Of a stretch of 61,255 bases of DNA, positions 35,142 to 43,973 are shown piece by piece; position 1 is the first letter of the stretch, and each line of letters begins with the position of its first letter. The DNA lies in the NCBI GenBank assembly GCA_944385365.1, contig CALWWW010000013.1:1-61255 (forward strand), given 5' to 3'. This DNA comes from an uncultured Oscillospiraceae bacterium. Lineage in GTDB: Bacteria; Bacillota; Clostridia; Oscillospirales; Oscillospiraceae. The notes under the pieces were generated by a model, which was not told the DNA's origin, did no database searches, and was given only the letters and a program-made list of their open reading frames with translations. Made by a program: the position numbers and the translations under genes.

Positions 35142-36647
35142 TTAATCCAGCGTCGGGAGCACCGACTCGTATTTGGAATCCAGGGCGTTCTGCTCCGGCG
35201 CTTCCTTTTTATAGCGGGCCACCAGCTCCGCCGACTTGTTGATGGGCCGGATGGTCCCGGCGCCGCCGACGCAGCCGCCGGGACAGCCCATACCTTCCAA
35301 CAGATAGCCGTTGTACTTGCCGGCCCGGGCCATGGTCAGCAGCTTGCGGCATTCCCGCAAGCCCTCGGCATGGGCCACCTTGACCTCCATATCCGGATGC
35401 CAGCGGTGGATGACGTCGGCCACCGCCTGGGCCACGCCGCCGGCCACCGCAAAGCCACGGCCTGCGCCGGTACCCTCCAGCAGGGGTTCGCCGTCCTCCA
35501 GTTCCTCAAACTGGATGTCCTTGGCCTCGAACATGCCCTGGAGCTCTTCAAAGGTGATGACGAAGTCCACATCACTGCGGATATTGGCGCGGCTGGCCTC
35601 CAGCTTTTTGGCGGCACAGGGACCAATGAAAACGATTTTACTGCCGGGGTACTTCTTTTTCTCCAGGCGGGCCGTCAGCACCATGGGCGTCAGGGCCATG
35701 GAAATGCAGTGGGCATATTCGGGATACAGCTTGGTTGCCATATCATACCAGGCGGGGCAGCAGGATGTGGCCATAAAGGGCTGCTGCTCCGGCACCTTAT
35801 CCAGAAAATCCTTGGCCTCCTCGATGGTACACAGGTCCGCGCCCACGGCTACCTCCGTCACATGGTGGAAGCCCAGTGCTTTCATGCCCGCCGTCAGCTT
35901 TTCCGGCGTGGAATGGGGGCCGAACTGGCCCACAAAGGCAGGGGCTACCAGGGCGATAACCTGATCGCCCCGCTTGATGGATTGAATCAGCTGGAACACC
36001 TGGCCCTTATCGACAATGGCGCCGAAGGGGCAGTTGACAAGGCACATACCGCAGGAAACGCACTTATCCTGGTTGATGACGGCGCGGCCAAATTCGTCGG
36101 ACTCAATGGCATCCATGCCGCAGGCCTGGACACAGGGCCGGTCCAGCTTGATGATGGAACCGTAGGAGCAGGCGTCGGCGCAGCGGCCGCACTTGATGCA
36201 CTTGTCCTGGTTAATGACCGCTTTCCCCTTCTGAAACTCAATGGCATCCTTGGGGCAGGCCAGATGGCAGTTCTGGGCCAGACAGCCCTGGCAGAACTCC
36301 GTGACCCGGTATTGCTTGGTCGGGCAGGCGTTGCAGGCGTAGTTGATGATGTTGATCAGGGGCGGGTCGTAATACTTCTCCGCAATGGCGCTCTCCTCCA
36401 CCCCGTCGGACAACATACTGTGTTCCTGGACGGAACGCAGGGGCAGGCCCATGGCCAGACGCACCCGCTCACCGGCAATGGCCCGCTCCAGGAAAATGGA
36501 TTCCCGGTGGGCCGCGATTTCGCCGGGGGCGATGACATAGGGCAGCTTCTCCATTCTTGTGTAGTCGCCGCCCTCATAGGCCAGACGCGCCACCTCTGTA
36601 AACACTTTTTTCCGAATACTGGTAACAGTTGAGGGTACTCCCCGCAT
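35142..36647 (-). CDS. Monomeric [FeFe] hydrogenase with ferredoxin clusters
   Basis: Reduces protons to hydrogen, or the reverse, using ferredoxin-type electrons. The 501-residue protein has two N-terminal groups of [4Fe-4S] cysteines (about 105-135 and 150-206) and the H-cluster domain: L1 TSCCPAW (294-300), L2 IGPCAAKKLE (341-350), and L3 GMGCPGGCVGGAG (452-464). L2 has IGPC rather than the classical MPC, and L3 has GMGC rather than EMAC, resembling group B-type enzymes of Clostridia more than the classical group A. No hydE, hydF or hydG maturation gene is in the window. Preceded by AAGGAGACTGTC. Confidence 0.93.
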   Translation of the reverse strand: MRGVPSTVTSIRKKVFTEVARLAYEGGDYTRMEKLPYVIAPGEIAAHRESIFLERAIAGERVRLAMGLPLRSVQEHSMLSDGVEESAIAEKYYDPPLINIINYACNACPTKQYRVTEFCQGCLAQNCHLACPKDAIEFQKGKAVINQDKCIKCGRCADACSYGSIIKLDRPCVQACGMDAIESDEFGRAVINQDKCVSCGMCLVNCPFGAIVDKGQVFQLIQSIKRGDQVIALVAPAFVGQFGPHSTPEKLTAGMKALGFHHVTEVAVGADLCTIEEAKDFLDKVPEQQPFMATSCCPAWYDMATKLYPEYAHCISMALTPMVLTARLEKKKYPGSKIVFIGPCAAKKLEASRANIRSDVDFVITFEELQGMFEAKDIQFEELEDGEPLLEGTGAGRGFAVAGGVAQAVADVIHRWHPDMEVKVAHAEGLRECRKLLTMARAGKYNGYLLEGMGCPGGCVGGAGTIRPINKSAELVARYKKEAPEQNALDSKYESVLPTLD

Positions 36648-36708
36648 GACAGTCTCCTTCCGGTATCTTTGGTAACCTGTGAAAGTCTACTAATATGATC
36701 GGTTATAT

Positions 36709-36737
36709 ATTGTACGATATTCTTAAAATAATGTCAA
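36709..36737 (-). promoter_or_regulatory. Promoter of the hydrogenase gene
   Basis: Minus-strand -35 TTGACA (36737-36732) and -10 TACAAT (36714-36709), a 17-base spacer and near consensus. It begins two bases from the end of the palindrome at 36739-36778. Confidence 0.8.
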
Positions 36738-36738
36738 T

Positions 36739-36778
36739 TACCGAATGGAAACAGGGAATATCCTGTCTCCATTCGGTA
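36739..36778 (-). terminator. Hairpin between the SPOCS-LysM gene and the hydrogenase promoter
   Basis: TACCGAATGGA and TCCATTCGGTA plus an inner ACAGG/CCTGT form a 16-bp stem with one bulge. It lies just after the SPOCS-LysM stop, so it may terminate that transcript, although no strong U-tract follows. It could also be an operator for the hydrogenase promoter next to it. Confidence 0.6.
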
Positions 36779-36784
36779 AGTTCG

Positions 36785-38293
36785 TTATTTCATGACCGGA
36801 ATCAGCAGCATTCCCTGGACTGTTTCTCCATCGGCCAGACCGTTGGCTTCCCGGATGGCCTCCGGCGTGGAGCAGCACGCCTTGGCCAAAGACCACAGGC
36901 TCTCCCCCGTTCCCATGGGCCGGAGAATCACCGAAGGCCGGTCCGACGTATTGAGCCGTTCATCGCTGAGCTGTCCGCCCAATAGCGTCTGGTACGTCTG
37001 GCGGGCCACGGTGTCCACGGTGAATTCCACCGTGCAGCGGACCTCCAGGCCCTCCCCTGCCGGAACGGCGAAAGCCTCGCCCACCAGCCGGGCCATGGGA
37101 TGCCATTGGCACTGTTCAGCCCCGGCGGTGCGGCAGTGAATCTCCATCCGGGCCGTGGTCCCCCGGATTTCCTCTTCCGGGTCGCAATAGAGAATATTGG
37201 CCACCGCCGGCAGGGTCACCACCAGCTGGCCGTCCTCCCAGGTCACTGTGGGGTCTCCCAGGCAGACCTGGATATCGATGACCGATTTCACCGGTACCTC
37301 CACCGGTGTTCGCACCGTCTCCTGCATGGTTTGCCGGTCCAGACGGCCCGCCGCCTCCACCTGCTGCCAGTTGGGCGTGAAGGTATGGTGCAGACTGTAG
37401 CCGTCCTCCAAGACCTCCAGCTGCTCCTGCCCTACCACGGTACACTGGGCCAGGATTTGCAGGTCCGCCAGAAGCCGCCGCCCCTGGCCGCTGGTATCCT
37501 CCATATGGAGCTCTGCCAGGGCCAAATCCACCTGGACCTCCTGGTCCTCATACTCCCGCTGCAACTCCACGTACTGGGAGAACGGCAGCTGGCAGGACCA
37601 GGTGGCCAATTCCTCATCCTCTGTCAGATACAGCAGCCGCACCAGAGCATTGCCTTTGAAGATGGCCTTACTGCCCAGGAGCCGGGACTCCGTCAGCTCC
37701 AGGTCCACCTGGGAGCGGCACAGCTCTTTCATGGGGGCCTGCCCCTCCGGTAGTTCGATTTCCTCGGCCATGGGGAATTGCCGCTGGGCAAACTCCACCG
37801 GCCGGACGATGGGATATACCGCCGACCGCAGCTGCAAATCCACCGGCTCCGCCGGGCTGAGGCTGAATGTCTGCTGGGCCGGTTCATACCCTGTCACGCC
37901 GCCGCACAGGCTGACCCGAACCAGAATTTTACGACTGTGGATCACTTTGGCGTCAATATGGCGAATGCGGCAGACCGCATGGACCTCGGTACTCTCCGTA
38001 ATGGCCGGATGTTCCAGCCGCACGGAAAACGGCAGATACGCCTGTAGGGACCGGGGCGCGGAATGGTCCTCCGGCTCATATACCACACCGGCCTGGACGC
38101 CGCCACTGAGGTGGATACTGCCGTTGCGGCACTCCTTGCCCCGCAGCACCACTGTGCCGAAGGTTTGCAGAATCTGGCCCACGTCGGGGTGGCTGTCGGG
38201 TACAATGGACTCGCCGCTCTCCTCCTGTGCGATGACGGATGAAAACACCTCCCGCAGATAGTCGGCGGTCTTCGTTTCAAATATCAGTTCCAT
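36785..38293 (-). CDS. SPOCS (DUF3794) and LysM domain spore-associated protein
   Basis: A 502-residue protein with repeated SPOCS/DUF3794 domains (roughly 30-120, 155-250 and 290-385) and a C-terminal LysM domain containing GTGESLWSLAKACCSTPEAIREANGL. It has no signal peptide, so it is probably placed on the spore surface from the mother cell. Similar SPOCS-LysM proteins occur in many Clostridia; a spore-coat assembly role is inferred. The ATG at 38293 has GGAG eight bases upstream; the GTG three codons earlier would overlap that site. Confidence 0.88.
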   Translation of the reverse strand: MELIFETKTADYLREVFSSVIAQEESGESIVPDSHPDVGQILQTFGTVVLRGKECRNGSIHLSGGVQAGVVYEPEDHSAPRSLQAYLPFSVRLEHPAITESTEVHAVCRIRHIDAKVIHSRKILVRVSLCGGVTGYEPAQQTFSLSPAEPVDLQLRSAVYPIVRPVEFAQRQFPMAEEIELPEGQAPMKELCRSQVDLELTESRLLGSKAIFKGNALVRLLYLTEDEELATWSCQLPFSQYVELQREYEDQEVQVDLALAELHMEDTSGQGRRLLADLQILAQCTVVGQEQLEVLEDGYSLHHTFTPNWQQVEAAGRLDRQTMQETVRTPVEVPVKSVIDIQVCLGDPTVTWEDGQLVVTLPAVANILYCDPEEEIRGTTARMEIHCRTAGAEQCQWHPMARLVGEAFAVPAGEGLEVRCTVEFTVDTVARQTYQTLLGGQLSDERLNTSDRPSVILRPMGTGESLWSLAKACCSTPEAIREANGLADGETVQGMLLIPVMK

Positions 38294-38377
38294 GGTCGTC
38301 ACTCCTTGTTGTTTCCTCCTGGGGGTTTTACACCTATGGAACTATATACGCGGCCTGGGACAGGGTTATGCCACCAT

Positions 38378-38521
38378 TCAGCGGCGGACCAGCCACCCCA
38401 GCAGAATCAGCAGCGCCGCCACCAGCACCGTAAAGCCGCAGCGGGGCACCAGCATGGACAATAGCAGTCCCGCCCCCAGGGCCATCAAAAAATATCCGAT
38501 TGTTCCAGCACGTTTGCACAT
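38378..38521 (-). CDS. 47-residue membrane peptide of unknown function
   Basis: A very small protein, MCKRAGTIGYFLMALGAGLL and onward, with two hydrophobic stretches (about 8-25 and 28-44) and a basic end (GWLVRR). The ATG at 38521 has GGAGG exactly eight bases upstream, better than any other start. That site is part of the downstream arm of the thiN terminator hairpin. The gene lies between thiN and the SPOCS-LysM gene, 84 bases before the latter. It occupies the position where Bacillus has spoVM, but its sequence is not SpoVM-like. Confidence 0.6.
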   Translation of the reverse strand: MCKRAGTIGYFLMALGAGLLLSMLVPRCGFTVLVAALLILLGWLVRR

Positions 38522-38524
38522 AAA

Positions 38525-38560
38525 AACCGCCTCCTGCATCAGTATACGCAGGAGGCGGTT
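38525..38560 (-). terminator. Hairpin after thiN that contains the next gene's ribosome-binding site
   Basis: AACCGCCTCCTGC and GCAGGAGGCGGTT pair over 13 bp (loop ten bases), followed on the minus strand by TTTTT, consistent with a terminator of thiN. The GGAGG of the downstream arm (38534-38530) is also the Shine-Dalgarno site of the 47-residue peptide. Confidence 0.82.
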
Positions 38561-38574
38561 CCATCTTTCCAGTT

Positions 38575-39207
38575 TCACACAAGACGCCCCGCCCGGATAA
38601 TCCAGGCCGCGCCCTGTGATACGGTCACCGTGGCCGGATGGCCCACGGTTTCATTGCTGACGGTACGGGTGTCACCCCGCAGCACAGAAAAATTTTCCAC
38701 GTTGTATTTGGCCCCCCGGATGGTGACGCCGGACAGGGTCCGGTCCAGGGGCAGCAGCGAAAAGTAACGGAACTGGCCGTGGGGAATCTCCACTGTGCCG
38801 TCCTGTAAGTACCGGATCTCATTGTCCTCGTCCCAGATGGCCGCGTCCACACCGTCCCGCCACGCCTGCTCCAACAGCTGCAAGTTGGCGATATGGTGGT
38901 CCTGGCGGCCTCCGGTGCAGGCTGTAAAAATCATACGGCGAATGCCCCGGTCCCGGGCATACTCGTAAGCCGCCTGCAAATCCGTCAAGTCCTTTTCCGC
39001 AGGCAGAAGCACCCGCTCCGCCCCCTCCGGCGGTACGCCGCCGGAATCGCTGTCACCGATGTACGCATTCACCGGGAACCCGGCAGCAGCCGCGCAGCGG
39101 GTGCCGCCGTCGGCGCAGATCACCCGGACGCAGTTTCGGAGCGGCTCCAAAAAGCCCCAGCCGGCGCAAGCTCTGGACCCGAAAATCAGCGCTATTTCAG
39201 TTCCCAC
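38575..39207 (-). CDS. thiN: Thiamine pyrophosphokinase
   Basis: Transfers pyrophosphate from ATP to thiamine, making thiamine diphosphate. The 210-residue protein carries the family motifs GDSDS (in place of the usual GDFDS), EKDLTDLQAAYEYA and TGGRQDHHIANLQLL. It overlaps the end of rsgA by 16 bases. In Bacillus rpe separates rsgA and thiN; it is absent here. Confidence 0.93.
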   Translation of the reverse strand: MGTEIALIFGSRACAGWGFLEPLRNCVRVICADGGTRCAAAAGFPVNAYIGDSDSGGVPPEGAERVLLPAEKDLTDLQAAYEYARDRGIRRMIFTACTGGRQDHHIANLQLLEQAWRDGVDAAIWDEDNEIRYLQDGTVEIPHGQFRYFSLLPLDRTLSGVTIRGAKYNVENFSVLRGDTRTVSNETVGHPATVTVSQGAAWIIRAGRLV

Positions 39208-40076
39208 AGCTTGATCTCCTTTGCCTTTTCATACAGCCGTGCATAGCTGGCATGGCGGGTAGGCTCGATCTCTCCAGCTTTCACCGCCGCCAGCACCCGG
39301 CAGCCCGGTTCCGTCAGATGGGCGCAGTCGTTGAACTGGCACTGACCCAGGTAAGGGGCGAAATCCGGGAACGCGTATTGCAGATTCTCCTTGAGAATGA
39401 TCTCCATCTGTTCCGTATCAAAGGAGGAAAAGCCCGGCGTATCGGCTACATAGGTACCGTCAGCCATGCGGTACAGCTCCACATGGCGGGTCGTATGGCG
39501 GCCGCGGCCCAATTTATCGGAGACCGCTCCCGTCTCAATGCGGAAGTTGGGGTCCAGGCAGTTGAGAATGCTGCTTTTGCCCACGCCGGAATTGCCGGTG
39601 AACGCCACCACCTTACCGGAGATAGCCCGGTGGAGTTCCTCCACGCCTTCGCCGGTTTCGGCGCTGGTGCGGATCACCGGGTAACCGGCGTGCTCATAAA
39701 TCCGCACCAGACGGTCGCCGTCGTCCAGGTCGCATTTGTTGACGCAGAGAATCACCGGCACATTCTGATGACCCGCAATGGCCGTAATCCGGTCAATGAG
39801 GAACGGCTCCGTCACCGGAATGACGCAGGAGGCCAGGACTACCAGGGCGTCCAGGTTGGCCACCGCCGGGCGGACAAAGCGGTTCCGCCGAGGCAGTACC
39901 TCTTGGACCGTGCCCTTGCCGCCTTCCACGGCGATGGTCACCCGGTCGCCCACCAGGGGCGACATCTGGGTTTTCCGCAGCTTTCCCCTGGCCCGGCACT
40001 CGATGACGGTGCCCTCCTCCGTCTGCACATAGTAAAATCCACTGAGGGCTTTTACAATCAATCCATCCATCGTCAT
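39192..40076 (-). CDS. rsgA: Ribosome small subunit-dependent GTPase A
   Basis: Circularly permuted GTPase that checks 30S assembly. The order of motifs is permuted as expected: NKCD (113-116), GNSGVGKSS (161-169), DTPG (212-215), with a C-terminal zinc site Cys246, Cys251, His253, Cys259. It has an N-terminal OB domain. The ATG overlaps the prkC stop as ATGA; an in-frame ATG two codons later is possible. Confidence 0.96.
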   Translation of the reverse strand: MTMDGLIVKALSGFYYVQTEEGTVIECRARGKLRKTQMSPLVGDRVTIAVEGGKGTVQEVLPRRNRFVRPAVANLDALVVLASCVIPVTEPFLIDRITAIAGHQNVPVILCVNKCDLDDGDRLVRIYEHAGYPVIRTSAETGEGVEELHRAISGKVVAFTGNSGVGKSSILNCLDPNFRIETGAVSDKLGRGRHTTRHVELYRMADGTYVADTPGFSSFDTEQMEIILKENLQYAFPDFAPYLGQCQFNDCAHLTEPGCRVLAAVKAGEIEPTRHASYARLYEKAKEIKLWELK

Positions 40077-42163
40077 CCCGCTCCAAAGGTGATTGTCTCG
40101 GATTTGCTCAGGACCCCGTCAAAATACACCTCTACTGTCTGGGTTCCGGCACCGGTCACCTGGAACGAAAACTGTCCCTGGGCCGTGTCCAGTTCCATGG
40201 GTTCCGCATACGGCTCCTTGTCCAGGTACACCGACATCACCGTTGTGGGACGGTCCTGGGGCAGGTCCACCGTAATCATTTTCGTGCCGGTGGCAGGCTC
40301 TGTGGGCTCCGTAGTGCCGCCGTTGTTCTCTCCCCCGTCGGGGTTCTGGTTCTCACCGGGCTGATCGGGGTCGGTATCGGACGCGTCGGGGTCATCCTCG
40401 GGTTCCTGTTCCGGTGCTTTGCAAATAATCAAGTTGATAACTGTACCTTTGGGAACCTCTTCGTCCTGTTTAATGCTCTGATAAATCACAGTGCCCTCCG
40501 GCAGATTACGGTCATTATCACCGATGGTGATGCTGCCCTGCTCCAGTCCCGCTTGCTCCAGCGCCGCCAAAGCGTCATCAATGAGCTGGCCCTCCAGAGC
40601 CGGTACTTTTACCGGTTCCTCCTTGGGACCGTCGCTGACCGTCAGGGTAACCACTTGCCCCTTCTGCAGCGGTTCATCCTTGCCCGGAGAAGTGGAAATA
40701 ACAACATCTTTCTCCACCGTATCGTCATACTGCCGGACAACTTGCGGCGTTACGCCCAAGGCATCCAGCACTTCCTCGGCGTACTGTAACGTTTTACCGC
40801 TGAGGCCCGGCATGGGAAGGCTTTGATCAGCGTCATCGGTCCCCTGGGAAACCGTCAAGATGACCTTGGCCCCCTCTTTCACCACAGAACCGGCAGCAGG
40901 GTCCTGTGCAATGACGGTACCGTATTCCGCCTCATCCTCCATCCAAACCGGGGTGGCGATATTCAGGCCCTCGTATGCCTCGGAATTGCTGATCACGTCG
41001 TTATACATATCTCCCACAAAGTTCGGGACAGACACATCCTTGGTGGCGGTCAGCATGTCCTTGAGGAAGGAGTTGTACAAAAAGAAGAACACACCCACCA
41101 CCGCCAGAATGATGCAGACCGCGCCGGCGGCAACGGCCACCCGGTTGCCGCTGCGGCGTTTTTGGGGGACTTCCTCCCATTCCACCGCCCGTTCCGCCTG
41201 GCGTCGGGGCGGCTCCGGCCGATGGTAGGTTGCAGGCCGCTGCTGCTGGACCGGCCGTAGGGTCACAACGTCCTCACTGACCGGGTCCAGAATCTGCGTC
41301 TTTTGCAGCGCTGCCGCCGTAAAATCAAAGATCACATTGGGATTTTTCCGGAATTCCTCCAGGTCGGCCAGCATTTCCGTAGCCGAAGCATACCGCTGTT
41401 CCACGGCGGCAGTCATGGCGTGCATGGTGATCTGTTCCAAGCCCTTGGGGATGCCGTCCACCAGTTCCGTGGGCAACACCGGGGAGCCGTTGATATGCTG
41501 GATGGCCACAGCCACCGGGGAATCGCCGTCAAACGGCGGCCGTCCCGTCAGCATTTCGTACATAACGACGCCCAGAGAATAGAGATCGGAACGTTTGTCC
41601 ACGCGGCTGCCCCGTGCCTGTTCCGGGGAAATATAGTGGACGGACCCCAGGGCTTCTCTGGTCAGGGTGCTCTGGGCCGAGGTGATGCGGGCAATGCCGA
41701 AGTCGGCCACCTTGACGCTGCCGTCCTTGAGAATCATGATGTTGTGGGGCTTGATATCCCGATGGATGATGCCGCGGCTGTGGGCATGCTCCAGGGCCTT
41801 GGCAATCTGTGTAGCAAAGTGCAGCGTCTCCCGCCAGTTGAGCTGGCCTTTCTGGCTCATATACTGCTTGAGGGTGATGCCGTCGATGAGTTCCATGACG
41901 ATATAGTCCGTATCGCCGGAGTGGGACACGTCGTACACACTGACGATATTGGGATGGGACAGCATGGCGACGGCCTGGGATTCGGCGTGGAACCGGCGGC
42001 GGAACTCCGCATCCTGGGAAAACTCGTCTTTCAGGATTTTGATGGCCACCAGACGGTTGAGCCGGTGGCACCGCGCTTTATATACAACCGCCATTCCGCC
42101 GATGCCGATACTCTCCAGAATCTCATATCGGTTATCCAGCATCTTGCCGATGTAATTATCCAT
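40073..42163 (-). CDS. prkC: PASTA-domain serine/threonine kinase PrkC
   Basis: Membrane kinase that senses peptidoglycan fragments or lipid II through extracellular PASTA domains. The 696-residue protein has an intact kinase domain (Lys42 in AIKILK, HRDIKPHN with Asp136, DFG 154-156), a transmembrane helix at about 345-368, and three PASTA repeats (about 370-580). An acidic Pro/Gly/Asp linker leads into a C-terminal beta-rich module (about 625-696) not part of the PASTA set. It lies 29 bases after prpC. Confidence 0.95.
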   Translation of the reverse strand: MDNYIGKMLDNRYEILESIGIGGMAVVYKARCHRLNRLVAIKILKDEFSQDAEFRRRFHAESQAVAMLSHPNIVSVYDVSHSGDTDYIVMELIDGITLKQYMSQKGQLNWRETLHFATQIAKALEHAHSRGIIHRDIKPHNIMILKDGSVKVADFGIARITSAQSTLTREALGSVHYISPEQARGSRVDKRSDLYSLGVVMYEMLTGRPPFDGDSPVAVAIQHINGSPVLPTELVDGIPKGLEQITMHAMTAAVEQRYASATEMLADLEEFRKNPNVIFDFTAAALQKTQILDPVSEDVVTLRPVQQQRPATYHRPEPPRRQAERAVEWEEVPQKRRSGNRVAVAAGAVCIILAVVGVFFFLYNSFLKDMLTATKDVSVPNFVGDMYNDVISNSEAYEGLNIATPVWMEDEAEYGTVIAQDPAAGSVVKEGAKVILTVSQGTDDADQSLPMPGLSGKTLQYAEEVLDALGVTPQVVRQYDDTVEKDVVISTSPGKDEPLQKGQVVTLTVSDGPKEEPVKVPALEGQLIDDALAALEQAGLEQGSITIGDNDRNLPEGTVIYQSIKQDEEVPKGTVINLIICKAPEQEPEDDPDASDTDPDQPGENQNPDGGENNGGTTEPTEPATGTKMITVDLPQDRPTTVMSVYLDKEPYAEPMELDTAQGQFSFQVTGAGTQTVEVYFDGVLSKSETITFGAG

Positions 42164-42192
42164 TCAATGGTTCCTCCTGTCGTTGGATTGGG

Positions 42193-42924
42193 TCAGACCG
42201 TGGCCAGGACCACCGTCACATTGTCCGGCGCGCCCCGGCCCTTGGCGATATCCAGCAGACGCTGACAGCAGCCGTCCTTCTGTACGCCGTGGACCACTTC
42301 AAAAAGGATTTCCTGGTCGGCCATCTCATTGGAAAGGCCGTCGGAACAGAGCAGCACCGCGTCGCCGGGGCGCAGCTCCTGATTATACAAATCACAGTCC
42401 ACATTGGCTTCGGTACCCACCGCACGGGTGATCAAATTCTTGCTGGGATGGGTCTTGGCCTGCTCCCGGGTGATCTCTCCCCGGCGGACCATCAGCTCCA
42501 CCAGGGAATGGTCCACGGTCATAAAGCGGATGCCGTCCTTGTCGAAAATATAGGCCCGGCTGTCGCCCACATTGGCAATCACCGCCCGGTCCGGCAACAG
42601 CACCGCCGCCACCAGCGTCGTTCCCATACCGGTAAAGTCGCTGCTGACCTTGGATTGCTCAAACACCGCCTGATTGGCCAGGGAAACCGCGTCCCGCAGC
42701 ATCTGTCCAATCTGTCCGGCGTTCATATCCTCCCGGGCCGTGCGGCGCACCTCACCCACAAAGACCTCCGTTGCCAGACGGCTGGCCACATTGCCGGACT
42801 TGGCCCCGCCCATACCGTCACACACCACCAGCAGCAGCTGGTTGGGGTTCAGGGTGACGATATCATAGAAGTCCTGATTCTGTTTGCGGACATTGCCCAA
42901 ATCTGTCAATCCCCATGCGTCCAT
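42193..42924 (-). CDS. prpC: PP2C-family protein serine/threonine phosphatase
   Basis: Reverses PrkC phosphorylation. The 243-residue PP2C protein shows the metal-binding NQDFYD (16-21), CDGMGG (35-40), GDSRAYIF and LLCSDGLSNEM. The start overlaps rlmN by 19 bases. The prpC-prkC-rsgA order is conserved in Firmicutes. Confidence 0.95.
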   Translation of the reverse strand: MDAWGLTDLGNVRKQNQDFYDIVTLNPNQLLLVVCDGMGGAKSGNVASRLATEVFVGEVRRTAREDMNAGQIGQMLRDAVSLANQAVFEQSKVSSDFTGMGTTLVAAVLLPDRAVIANVGDSRAYIFDKDGIRFMTVDHSLVELMVRRGEITREQAKTHPSKNLITRAVGTEANVDCDLYNQELRPGDAVLLCSDGLSNEMADQEILFEVVHGVQKDGCCQRLLDIAKGRGAPDNVTVVLATV

Positions 42925-43973
42925 GCCGTTCCCTCCGTTTGTTCACTCTCTTTGACGTACTTCCTCCGCAGCTGCCCACAGCTGGCGTCAATATCGCCGC
43001 CCAGGGACCTGCGGACCGTGGCCGGAATGCCGTGGCCCTCCAGAATCTTCTGAAACCGGGCCACCGCCTGTCGGGTACTGGGCCGCAGGGGGCTCTCAGC
43101 CACCGGATTCAGCGGAATCATATTGACATGGGCCGCCAGACCACGGAGCTTGGACGCCAGCAGCTCCGCCTGCTCCGGGCTGTCGCTGACGCCGTCGATC
43201 ATGGTGTATTCAAAGGACACCCGGCGGCCCGTTTTCTCAAAATATCTCCTGCAGGCATCCAGCAGCACGTCCACCGGATACTTCCGGTTGATGGGCATGA
43301 TGGCGCTTCTCGAATCGTCGTCCGGCGAATGCAGGGAAACCGACAGGGTCAGCTGCAATTTCTTTTCCGCCAGCTCGTCAATCCGCGGCACCAGGCCGCA
43401 GGTGGACAGGCTGATATGGCGCATACCGATGTTCATGCCCTCGGGGCTGTTGACCAGCTCCAGAAACCGCATAACGTTATCGAAATTGTCCAGCGGTTCC
43501 CCAATGCCCATCAGGACAATGTTGGAAATGGGCAAGCCGGAATCCAGGGCGGTAAACAGGACCTGATCGAGAATTTCCGACGGCTGCAATCGCCGGACCA
43601 GTCCGCCCAGCGTGGAGGCACAGAACTTGCAGCCCATGGGGCAGCCCACCTCCGACGAAATGCAGACGGTATTACCGTGGTGGTACTGCATCAGCACCGT
43701 CTCCACACAGTTGCCGTCGCCCAGCTCCCAGAGATATTTGACCGTTCCATCCTTTTGAGACCGCTGCATTCTGGCCACCTTGGGAGCTGTAATATAGTAG
43801 GTCTCGTCCAGCTTGGCCCGCAGCTCCTTGGAGATATTGGTCATCTCTTCAAAGTCTGTGACGCCCTTGTGGAGCCAGGTATAGATCTGTTTGGCCCGAA
43901 ACGCCGGTTGTCCCATGGCTTTCAGGGCCTGGGTCATCTCGGCCAGGGTCATGGATTTGATATCTTGCTTCAT
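42906..43973 (-). CDS. rlmN: 23S rRNA (adenine2503-C2)-methyltransferase
   Basis: Radical SAM enzyme methylating C2 of A2503. From MKQDIKSMTLAEM the product is 355 residues. The CxxxCxxC cluster ligands are Cys111, Cys115 and Cys118 (CPMGCKFC). MGIGEPLDNFD and the C-terminal SLGGDIDASCGQLR follow, holding the second catalytic cysteine. The ATG overlaps the rsmB stop by four bases. Confidence 0.96.
   Translation of the reverse strand: MKQDIKSMTLAEMTQALKAMGQPAFRAKQIYTWLHKGVTDFEEMTNISKELRAKLDETYYITAPKVARMQRSQKDGTVKYLWELGDGNCVETVLMQYHHGNTVCISSEVGCPMGCKFCASTLGGLVRRLQPSEILDQVLFTALDSGLPISNIVLMGIGEPLDNFDNVMRFLELVNSPEGMNIGMRHISLSTCGLVPRIDELAEKKLQLTLSVSLHSPDDDSRSAIMPINRKYPVDVLLDACRRYFEKTGRRVSFEYTMIDGVSDSPEQAELLASKLRGLAAHVNMIPLNPVAESPLRPSTRQAVARFQKILEGHGIPATVRRSLGGDIDASCGQLRRKYVKESEQTEGTAWTHGD

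Noticed and set aside
38378-38521. The small peptide as SpoVM
   Set aside because: It is too long, has two hydrophobic stretches, and lacks the amphipathic SpoVM sequence.
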